Source: Planctomycetota bacterium
GTDB taxonomy: Bacteria > Planctomycetota > UBA1135 > UBA2386
DNA length: 5,009 nucleotides
Direction: 5' to 3'
Assembly (NCBI GenBank): GCA_947455805.1
Contig: CANGSN010000273.1
Span: forward strand, 1-5,009
Both the position numbers and the translations under genes were made by a program. Below are positions 1-5,009 of this stretch, in pieces. The first letter of the stretch is position 1. Each line of letters begins with the position of its first letter. A model generated the notes under the pieces. The model did no database searches. It had not been told where the DNA came from and worked only from the letters and a program-made list of their open reading frames with translations.

Positions 1-585
1 CGGCGTGCACTGGTTCGCCGCCATGTTCTCGAGGTCGCGCGCGAACACCGTCGCCTCGGCGCCGATGCGGCCGAACTCGAGGCCCTCGGCGAACGCCGCT
101 TCGTCCTTCTTCGCCATGCCGACGGTGGCGACGTCGCACTGCTGCGCGTGCGTCGGCTTCGGCTTCTGCCGCCGCGGTGGCTCGTACTGGTAGGCGCCGA
201 GGTGCATGCCTTCGGCGACGGCGACGCCGAGGTCGAACGCCGACAGCTCGCCGCGCACACCGTTGGGGACCAGCAGGGAGAACTTCGCCACGCCGATCTC
301 GGCAGCGCGCGCCTGCGCCACGGCGGCGGCGCGGCGGAACTTCTCGCTGTCGACGGCGGCGGCCTTGCCGAGGCCGACGACGCCGAAGCGTTTGCACGCC
401 GCCTTGCCCGGCTGGTGGAACACCGACGTGGCCCGGAAGGCGGTCTTCAGGTCGCCGGTGGCCTTCGCCGCGTCGACCGCGGCTTGCAGCGCCTGGCCGG
501 CATCGAGCGACACACCGTCGGCGGCGAGAACGAAGACGAGGTCACCGCGGCTGCCGGCCGCGGCGTTGACGAGGCGGATCTTCAT
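1..585 (-). CDS. pepA: Leucyl aminopeptidase (peptidase family M17), N-terminal part, cut by the window edge
   Basis: The minus strand reads openly from an ATG at 585 to base 1, giving 195 residues with no stop. The chain begins MKIRLVNAAAG and has the alternating alpha/beta pattern of the M17 N-terminal domain (GDLVFVLAADG near 14-24, KRFGVVGLGK near 64-73, AEGMHLGAYQYE at 123-134). Residues 165-195 hold the bridge to the catalytic domain, EGLEFGRIGAEATVFARDLENMAANQCTP-like, whose ARDLxNxxxNxxTP segment is the family signature at this point. The metal-binding and catalytic residues (the NTDAEGR region) lie outside the window, so activity cannot be judged. Family members are cytosolic, usually hexameric, two-metal exopeptidases that remove N-terminal residues from peptides; some also bind DNA. 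The start is supported by the domain beginning directly at this Met; a GGGG stretch just upstream is a weak ribosome site. It lies 65 bases downstream of the moaD-moaE fusion on the same strand, so co-transcription is possible. Confidence 0.85.
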   Translation of the reverse strand, partial: MKIRLVNAAAGSRGDLVFVLAADGVSLDAGQALQAAVDAAKATGDLKTAFRATSVFHQPGKAACKRFGVVGLGKAAAVDSEKFRRAAAVAQARAAEIGVAKFSLLVPNGVRGELSAFDLGVAVAEGMHLGAYQYEPPRRQKPKPTHAQQCDVATVGMAKKDEAAFAEGLEFGRIGAEATVFARDLENMAANQCTP

Positions 586-650
586 GCCGCCCCGTTGTAG
601 CGGCGCCGTGCGGTCGACACCACGAGCCGCAGAGCACAGCCGCCAGCCGC

Positions 651-1373
651 CTAGGAACCAGGGCGCGGCAGGTCGCCGATCCAGCGATCGCCGGCGCCAT
701 CGCGCAAGCGTTCGCGTTTCCAGATCGGCACCTCGTGCTTCAGCCGATCCATCAGGTAGCGGCAAGCGTCGAACGCATCGCCGCGGTGCGGCGACGACAC
801 CACGACCACCACGGACGCCTCGCCGACCGGCACCTCGCCGAGGCGATGTGCGACGCGCGCGCGCGTGAACGGGAACTTCGTGCGCGCCGCCGCGAAGATC
901 GTCGCCATCGTCGCCTGCGCCATCTCCTCGTAGGCCTCGTAGGCCAGCGACACGACCGACGCGCCTTCGTTGTGGTCGCGCGTCGTACCGGTGAACGCCA
1001 CCACGGCGCCGTCACCGTCGGTGCGGCACTGCTGTTCGAGGGCGCGCGCGTCGAGCGGTGCGCGCGAGAACGCCAGCGCGCACGCTGGCTCGCCACCGCC
1101 GGCACCACCGCCACCCGAGCCACCACTGATCGGCGGGATCAGCGCCACCTCGTCGCCGTCGGCGAGCACGGACTCGGGCCCGGCGTAGCTGCGGTTCACC
1201 GCGTAGGCGACCGGCAACCGCGCGAGCAGCGGACTGCGCGCAACCAGCCGTTCGCGCAGCGCCGCGGTGGTGCTGCCGGCCGGCAGTTCGATCGCCAGCT
1301 GATCCTGGCCCAGCGCCTCGCGCACGGCGGCGAAGCAGCGCACGGTCACCCGGATGGTCGTCGGAACGGACAT
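651..1373 (-). CDS. Molybdopterin synthase, MoaD-MoaE single-chain fusion
   Basis: This 240-residue protein joins both subunits of molybdopterin synthase, which adds two sulfurs to cyclic pyranopterin monophosphate to make molybdopterin. Residues 5-85 are the ubiquitin-like sulfur carrier MoaD: TIRVTVRCFAAVREALG at the start, DGDEVALIPPISGG at the end. A Gly-rich joint follows (84-94). Residues 96-240 are MoaE: VVAFTGTTRDHNEG (124-137), LAYEAYEEMA (143-152), HRLGEVPVGEASVVV (176-190), SSPHRGDAF (193-201) and LKHEVPIWKRE (211-221). Lys212 and Lys219 have the seven-residue spacing of the two active-site lysines of E. coli MoaE; Arg132, His196 and Arg197 also sit in conserved blocks. The start at 1373 is chosen because the MoaD fold begins there; a GGACGGTGG stretch lies just upstream. 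An in-frame start at 1481 would add 36 Arg-rich residues unlike MoaD. Mycobacterial MoaX is a known fusion of the same order. The rest of the cofactor pathway (moaA, moaC, moeB) is not in the window. Confidence 0.93.
   Translation of the reverse strand: MSVPTTIRVTVRCFAAVREALGQDQLAIELPAGSTTAALRERLVARSPLLARLPVAYAVNRSYAGPESVLADGDEVALIPPISGGSGGGGAGGGEPACALAFSRAPLDARALEQQCRTDGDGAVVAFTGTTRDHNEGASVVSLAYEAYEEMAQATMATIFAAARTKFPFTRARVAHRLGEVPVGEASVVVVVSSPHRGDAFDACRYLMDRLKHEVPIWKRERLRDGAGDRWIGDLPRPGS
1092..1124 (-). other. Internal Gly-Gly and poly-glycine joint of the MoaD-MoaE fusion
   Basis: These 11 codons encode Gly-Gly-Ser followed by GGGGAGGG (residues 84-94). In separate MoaD proteins the chain ends at Gly-Gly, and the last Gly is adenylated and then converted to a thiocarboxylate. 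Here the pair is followed by Ser and a flexible linker. Either the chain is cut after Gly85, as reported for mycobacterial MoaX, or the fusion uses another arrangement. The codons are mostly GGC and GGT, making a GCC/ACC-rich low-complexity run on the plus strand. Confidence 0.8.
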
Positions 1374-1578
1374 ACAGACGCCACCGTCCAGCGCGCGGCG
1401 CCGGGAAACAAGGGGACGGCGGCGGTGACGACGCGCCGATGGCGTCGGGCCGCTGGTGTGGCCCCGGCCACGAACGACCACAAACGACCGCCGACGGTGT
1501 TTCCCGGTCCCGCGGCGGAGCTACCATTCTTCTCCAGACGAATTCCCGAGCCGGCTCGTGCTCGGTAGCCAATCTCCC
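1374..1578. promoter_or_regulatory. Divergent intergenic region between the moaD-moaE fusion and the kelch gene
   Basis: The two genes are transcribed away from each other, so this 205-base gap should hold both promoters and the 5' leaders. I find no convincing sigma-70 pair. A TACCAT at 1522-1527 could be a poor -10 element for the plus-strand gene, but no good -35 element sits at the right distance. Two AACGACC copies at 1473-1479 and 1483-1489 are ten bases apart, about one helical turn. A perfect 12-base palindrome lies at 1547-1558. The role is inferred from gene orientation, not from a recognised site. Confidence 0.4.
1547..1558. repeat. Perfect 12-base palindrome in the leader of the kelch gene
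   Basis: The sequence CGAGCCGGCTCG equals its own reverse complement and ends 20 bases before the ATG at 1579. It could be an operator half-site pair. As RNA it cannot form a full hairpin without a loop. In DNA this GC-rich such a palindrome can arise by chance, so its role is open. Confidence 0.35.
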
Positions 1579-3003
1579 ATGCGAAGCACCCTTTCCCCTC
1601 TCGCCTGCCTCGCCCTCGCCGCCGCCGCCACAGCCCAAGCGCCGCAGTGGCTGCTGATCACCCCGACGAACACCCCCATCTCGCGCCGCAACGCCGGCAT
1701 GGACTGGGACCAGGCGGGCAATCGCCTGCTCATGTTCGGCGGCGTCACGCAGACGCCGGGCGCGGTGCTCGCCGACACCTGGACCTACAACGGGCAGTGG
1801 ACGCAGATCACGTCGGTGACGTCGAACCCGCGCTGGGGCCACAAGCTGGTGCGCAACACGGCGAACAACCGCTTGCTCATGTTCGGCGGTCGCTCGCCGA
1901 CGATCAGCGGCCTCGCCAACGACACGGTCGAGTGGACGGGCACGAGCTGGGTCCCCGTGCCGACGACCGGCGCACCAGCGCCGCGCTTCCTCTACGGCAT
2001 GACGTTCGATCAAGCCCGCGGCGTCTACGTGCTGTTCGGCGGCCGCGGCTTCACCGCGACGCTGGGCGACACCTGGGAGTACACGCCGACCACCAACACC
2101 TGGACGCAGCGAGCGATCCCCAACAGCCCGACGCCGCGCGAGGAGATGGCGATGGTCTACGACGCCTCGCTGCAGCGCGTGATCCTGTTCGGCGGCTACG
2201 ACCGCGACACCGACACCGTCCACGGCGACACCTGGACGTTCGACGGCAGCAACTGGGTCGACGTCACGCCGGCCGATCCTGCAGCATCGCCGAGCGCCCG
2301 CTACCGCACGCAGACGGTCTACGATTCGGCCCGCCTGCGCACCGTGCTGTTCGGCGGCTTCGACGGCACGGCGATCCAGCAGCAGACCTTCGAGTTCACC
2401 GGCAACGTCTGGTCGCAGGTCACCATGACGACGGCCGTGGTGCCGCCGAACGCAACCGAAGCCGTGCACGGCTACGACCCCACGCGCCGGCGCACCGCCT
2501 TGTTCGGCGGCTTCGGCGCCACCGGCTTCAGCAGCGCCACCTACGAGTTCAGCGGCGCCACCACCGGCTTCTTCAGCACGTTCGGCGCCGGCTGTCAGAC
2601 CGCGCTGGGCGAGCCGACGCTGACGAGCAACACGCCGCGCATCGCCACCCCCTGGACCGTGACCTACGGCAACCTGCCGGCGGACAACGAGCTGGTGATG
2701 GCGGTCTACGGCTTCTCGAACAGCAGCTGGAACGGCGTGCCGCTGCCGCTCGACCTCGGCGCCATCGGCCTCGCCGGCTGCAACCTGCTGGTGTCCGCCG
2801 ACGTTCAGGTCGCGCAGCTGACCGTGCCGGCGGCCAACCCCGGCGATCCGGCGAGCGCGTCGACCACGATCAACGTGCCGAACCCGACCGCGCTGATCGG
2901 CGTGACGCTCTACGTGCAGGGTGTGCTGATCGACGTGACGCCGCTCGGCGACATCGTGCTGCCGGCCACCACGCCGGGCGGCCGCGCGGTCCTCGGCAAC
3001 TGA
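1579..3003 (+). CDS. Secreted kelch-type beta-propeller protein with a C-terminal Cys-containing beta domain
   Basis: This 474-residue protein starts with a Sec-type signal peptide: MRS, a hydrophobic stretch (LSPLACLALAAAA), and a likely cut after ATA at residue 19. Residues 36 to about 330 hold six kelch-like repeats, each with a hydrophobic strand ending in FGG (53-55, 102-104, 153-155, 204-206, 258-260, 309-311) and, in most, a following DTW-type strand (DTWTY, DTVEW, DTWEY, DTWTF) and a later Trp (for example QWTQIT, SWVPV). Six repeats fit a six-bladed propeller, a common scaffold for binding proteins or sugars. Residues 334-474 form a separate, probably beta-rich domain with the only two cysteines of the mature protein (Cys339, Cys401), which could form a disulfide outside the cytoplasm. 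I recall similar tails in many secreted planctomycete proteins. No catalytic residues are evident and the function is unknown. The start at 1579 is set by the signal peptide; no clear Shine-Dalgarno precedes it. The gene stands alone between minus-strand genes. Confidence 0.9.
   Translation: MRSTLSPLACLALAAAATAQAPQWLLITPTNTPISRRNAGMDWDQAGNRLLMFGGVTQTPGAVLADTWTYNGQWTQITSVTSNPRWGHKLVRNTANNRLLMFGGRSPTISGLANDTVEWTGTSWVPVPTTGAPAPRFLYGMTFDQARGVYVLFGGRGFTATLGDTWEYTPTTNTWTQRAIPNSPTPREEMAMVYDASLQRVILFGGYDRDTDTVHGDTWTFDGSNWVDVTPADPAASPSARYRTQTVYDSARLRTVLFGGFDGTAIQQQTFEFTGNVWSQVTMTTAVVPPNATEAVHGYDPTRRRTALFGGFGATGFSSATYEFSGATTGFFSTFGAGCQTALGEPTLTSNTPRIATPWTVTYGNLPADNELVMAVYGFSNSSWNGVPLPLDLGAIGLAGCNLLVSADVQVAQLTVPAANPGDPASASTTINVPNPTALIGVTLYVQGVLIDVTPLGDIVLPATTPGGRAVLGN
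1684..2568 (+). repeat. Six kelch-like repeats within the propeller protein
   Basis: The FGG cores are spaced 49, 51, 51, 54 and 51 residues apart. The strand before each core is alike: RLLMFGG, RLLMFGG, VYVLFGG, RVILFGG, RTVLFGG, RTALFGG. A D-x-x-x-x-x-R type turn often precedes it (DQAGNR, DASLQR, DSARLR, DPTRRR). The sixth unit (ATYEFSG) lacks the usual Trp strand and runs into the C-terminal domain. The repeats are diverged at DNA level, so recent duplication is not evident. Confidence 0.85.
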
Positions 3004-3025
3004 GCCCGAAGCAGCCGTTTCGGGC
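3004..3025. terminator. Hairpin between convergent genes, likely terminator
   Basis: The arm GCCCGAA (3004-3010) pairs perfectly with TTCGGGC (3019-3025). A G-T and a C-G pair extend the stem to nine pairs around the loop AGCC (3013-3016). It begins on the first base after the kelch stop codon and sits in the 51-base gap before the fbp stop at 3055. No T-run follows on either strand, so it is not a classic intrinsic terminator, but it may stop or protect transcripts from both sides. Confidence 0.5.
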
Positions 3026-3054
3026 GATCCCCTAGCCGGCGCCCGCGCCTAGAC

Positions 3055-4041
3055 TCAGCCGAGCCGGCGGCCCGCTTCCTCGACGTCGCCCTTGCTGCCC
3101 AGGTAGAGCGGCGTGCGCTGGTGCAGCTTGCTCGGCACCAGGTCGAGGATGCGCGTCTTGCCGTCGGTGGCAGCGCCGCCGGCCTTCTCGCAGACGAACG
3201 CCAACGGCGCGTTCTCGTAGAGCAGGCGCAGCTTGCCCTCGGGCTTCTTCGCTTCGCCGGGATACATGTAGATGCCGCCCTTCAGCAGCGTGCGGTGGAA
3301 GTCGCCGACCAGGGCCCCGGCGTAGCGGGCCGCGCGCTTGCCGCACTGCGTCTCCTGCAGGCGGAACGCGCGCACCATCGCCCTGGTCTTGTCGTCCCAC
3401 TTCGCCTCGTTCGCTTCGTTGACCGAGTAGCTGCCCTCGCCCTCGGGGATGCGGATGTCGGGGTGGGTCAGGAAGAACGTGCCGATCGAGCGGTCGAGCG
3501 TGAAGCCGTTGACCGGGCCGCCGGCGGTGTAGACCAGCATCGTGCACGGGCCGTAGAGCGTGTAGCCGGCGGCGACGAGGTCGCGCCCGGGCTGCAGGAA
3601 GTCGGCGAGCTCGGGCTTGCCGCTGGTCGAGCGCCGCCGGTAGACGCCGAAGATCGTGCCCATCTGGCCGGCGACGTCGACGTTGCCCGAGCCGTCGAGC
3701 GGGTCGACGGTGACCACGTACTTGCCGTTCTCGCCACCGGGGAACACGTGCAGGTCCTCCATCTCCTCGCTGGCGACGCCGGCGACCATCGGCATGTTCT
3801 CGAACACCTGCAGCAGCGTGTCGTTGCTGATGACGTCGAGCGCACGCACGTTCTCGTCCTGCACGTTGGTGTTGCCGGTGTAGCCGAGCTTGCCGACGAA
3901 CCCGGCGCGCATGATCTCGCTCGCCAGCATGCGAGCCAGGAGGCTGAAGCGGTTGAGGACGGTCGACAAGCCGCCGCTGGCGTTGGCACTGGCCTGGTCG
4001 CGGAAGAACTGCTCGCTGAGCGTGAGGCGATTCATGGTCAT
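3055..4041 (-). CDS. fbp: Fructose-1,6-bisphosphatase, class I
   Basis: This 328-residue enzyme removes the 1-phosphate from fructose 1,6-bisphosphate, the committed step of gluconeogenesis, and also serves the Calvin cycle where present. The family is recognised along its whole length: LTLSEQF (6-12), GNTNVQDE (56-63), VAGVASEE (86-93), VDPLDGSGNVD (112-122) with the Mg-binding Asp residues, GTIFGVYRR (128-136), FLQPG (148-152), ALVGDFHRTLLKGGIYMYP (243-261), KLRLLYENAPLAF (270-282) with substrate Lys/Arg and metal-ligand Glu276, and ILDLVPSKLHQR (298-309). Length matches the E. coli enzyme (about 332). The usual DGSSN reads DGSGN here. The start is uncertain: ATG at 4041 is chosen, ATG at 4035 is almost as good, and GTG at 4083 would add 14 residues and overlap the upstream stop codon. 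None has a clear Shine-Dalgarno. It is probably transcribed with the upstream membrane-protein gene. Confidence 0.96.
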   Translation of the reverse strand: MTMNRLTLSEQFFRDQASANASGGLSTVLNRFSLLARMLASEIMRAGFVGKLGYTGNTNVQDENVRALDVISNDTLLQVFENMPMVAGVASEEMEDLHVFPGGENGKYVVTVDPLDGSGNVDVAGQMGTIFGVYRRRSTSGKPELADFLQPGRDLVAAGYTLYGPCTMLVYTAGGPVNGFTLDRSIGTFFLTHPDIRIPEGEGSYSVNEANEAKWDDKTRAMVRAFRLQETQCGKRAARYAGALVGDFHRTLLKGGIYMYPGEAKKPEGKLRLLYENAPLAFVCEKAGGAATDGKTRILDLVPSKLHQRTPLYLGSKGDVEEAGRRLG

Positions 4042-4079
4042 CGGAGGTCGCCGCGGATTGGAGCGAGCCACCGCCGGGC

Positions 4080-5009
4080 TCACAACGGCGCCAGCGTCAA
4101 TACCGGCTCGCGCTGCCCGTCGACGCCGACGACCCCGCCGTGCAGGGCCGCGGCCAGCGCCACCACCGCGACCGTGTCGACGTCGACGGCGAGCAGAGTG
4201 CGGTCGATGCCATCGGCGCCTCGCCAGCCCAGTCGCTGCCCAGCGCGCAGCGGGCAGGCGACCACGCGTTCGCCGCTCGGCAGCCGCGGCAGCTCAGTGG
4301 CGGCCAGGAACGGCTGTGCGAGCGGTGCCCCGCGGCCACGGCGCCAGTAGAGCCGCACGCTGTCGCCGTCGGGACGCCCATTGCCGACACCGGGCACGTC
4401 GAAGCGCGCGACCTCGACCAGATCCCGTTCCGGCCGGAACCCATCGCCGAACCACGGCCCGCACGCGTGCGGCAGCCGCGGGTCGAGCGCGAACTGCACC
4501 GGGTTGTCGAGCACGAAGCGCACGCCCAGTTCGTCGAGGAACGCCGACAAGCGCGCCTCCTGCAGCGCCGCGAAGCTGCGCGCATCGACGACGCCGTCGA
4601 GGTTGACGACGCCGTGCGCCGAAGGCCCGGCGAGCACGTCGGCATGGAACGTCACCAGGCCGGAGTTGAAGCAGCCGACGCCTTCGCCCGCCGGCAGCAG
4701 GTCGCCGACGAAGCGACCGGCGAGTTCGAGTTCGCGCTGGCCGAGCAACGGCTCGGGCTGGATGCGGCCGCGGTCGACGAACTGAACCAGCGGCAGCGCC
4801 AGCAGCAACAGGCGCAGACGGCCGTAGCGTGCGAGCGCCACCATCGCCACCACCACCAGCGGCGCCACGTAGTAGTCGCGTGGGTACCAGCGCAATGCCC
4901 AGTGCACGACGACGATCGCGGCGAGGCCGACGACCACGGCCAGCAGCGCGCGCGGCAGCGCACGCGGCTGCGCCGCCGGCCACACGACCAGCAGCAGCGC
5001 CGCGAAGCC
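4080..5009 (-). CDS. Multi-pass membrane protein, probable GT-C-type glycosyltransferase, C-terminal part
   Basis: The minus strand is open from the window edge to the TGA at 4080-4082, giving 309 residues of a longer protein. The first 80 residues hold one partial and about three full hydrophobic segments (roughly 1-10, 21-39, 47-60, 64-78), with a WYPRDYY loop between two of them. The remaining ~230 residues look soluble and probably face outside the cytoplasm. They contain GCFNSGLVTF, then HGVVNLDGVVDARSF and FLDELGVRFVLDN. This order (a short-lived sense of 'x-NSG', 'VVNLDG-V', 'L-x-GV-x-x-VxD') is one I recognise from C-terminal regions of lipid-linked-sugar glycosyltransferases of the GT-C fold and related uncharacterised membrane proteins. 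The catalytic acidic residues of such enzymes lie in the first extracytoplasmic loop, outside the window, so enzyme activity is not shown. A GTG at 4985 is not the true start because the hydrophobic reading continues upstream. It sits directly upstream of fbp. Confidence 0.7.
   Translation of the reverse strand, partial: GFAALLLVVWPAAQPRALPRALLAVVVGLAAIVVVHWALRWYPRDYYVAPLVVVAMVALARYGRLRLLLLALPLVQFVDRGRIQPEPLLGQRELELAGRFVGDLLPAGEGVGCFNSGLVTFHADVLAGPSAHGVVNLDGVVDARSFAALQEARLSAFLDELGVRFVLDNPVQFALDPRLPHACGPWFGDGFRPERDLVEVARFDVPGVGNGRPDGDSVRLYWRRGRGAPLAQPFLAATELPRLPSGERVVACPLRAGQRLGWRGADGIDRTLLAVDVDTVAVVALAAALHGGVVGVDGQREPVLTLAPL

Noticed and set aside
1374..1481. Upstream in-frame start for the moaD-moaE fusion
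   Set aside because: The extra 36 residues are Arg-rich and unlike any MoaD N-terminus, while the ATG at 1373 fits the fold and has a partial ribosome site.
735..1568. A 277-codon plus-strand open frame opposite the moaD-moaE fusion
   Set aside because: The minus strand encodes intact MoaD and MoaE motifs; the plus-strand product is His/Arg-rich low-complexity.
1456..1578. Upstream in-frame start for the kelch gene
   Set aside because: It would place 41 polar, Arg-rich residues before a good signal peptide, which would block normal secretion.
1597..1608. Possible lipoprotein cysteine (PLAC, residues 7-10) in the kelch signal peptide
   Set aside because: The -3 residue is Pro rather than Leu/Val/Ile, and the hydrophobic core continues after the Cys, so an ordinary signal peptide fits better.
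1012..2469. A 485-codon open frame on the minus strand, antisense to the kelch gene and overlapping the fusion gene
   Set aside because: Its product is Arg/Ala/Gly-rich with no family motif and runs opposite the clearly coding kelch repeats; long antisense frames are expected at this GC content.
1647..3035. A 462-codon plus-strand open frame inside the kelch gene in another frame
   Set aside because: Arg/His-rich shadow of the kelch frame, with no signal peptide or repeat pattern of its own.
4043..4047. GGAGG resembling a Shine-Dalgarno site
   Set aside because: It is on the plus strand, opposite the fbp start, and no supported plus-strand gene follows; on the minus strand it reads CCTCC.
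3121..4350. A 409-codon plus-strand open frame opposite fbp
   Set aside because: The opposite strand encodes full-length FBPase; the plus-strand product resembles no family.
4983..4985. GTG as the start of the membrane protein
   Set aside because: Codons further upstream to the window edge continue a hydrophobic helix (GFAALLLV), so the gene begins outside the window.

Overview
The window is GC-rich bacterial chromosome with five protein genes, tightly packed and mostly on the minus strand. The best clue to the host is the plus-strand gene at 1579-3003. It encodes a secreted kelch-type propeller with a C-terminal domain (FGAGC near its start, a PLPLDLGAIGLAGC block, a late YVQGVLID block) of a style I associate with Planctomycetota and related marine or soil lineages. 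That assignment is from pattern memory, so I hold it only moderately. Nothing looks mobile: I see no insertion sequence, integrase, tRNA, rRNA or CRISPR array.

Layout from left to right. At 1-585 (minus) is the N-terminal domain of an M17 leucyl aminopeptidase (PepA type), cut by the window edge just as the conserved linker into the catalytic domain begins. At 651-1373 (minus), 65 bases upstream of pepA, is a single-chain molybdopterin synthase, a MoaD-MoaE fusion with a glycine-rich joint. A 205-base divergent intergenic region (1374-1578) separates it from the kelch-propeller gene (1579-3003, plus). That gene meets the fructose-1,6-bisphosphatase gene (3055-4041, minus) tail to tail over 51 bases, which hold a strong hairpin. 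Upstream of fbp, at 4080-5009 (minus), is the C-terminal part of a multi-pass membrane protein of the glycosyltransferase-C kind. Its stop codon overlaps a possible GTG start for fbp, so the two are probably one transcript.

Functionally this is mostly housekeeping: peptide turnover, molybdenum cofactor synthesis, gluconeogenesis and possibly cell-envelope glycosylation, plus one secreted protein of unknown role. The genes do not form one obvious pathway. The item most worth a second look is the MoaD-MoaE fusion, where the Gly-Gly that must become a free C-terminus for sulfur transfer lies inside the chain, followed by a Ser and a poly-Gly linker. I found no convincing evidence of a wholly new system here.
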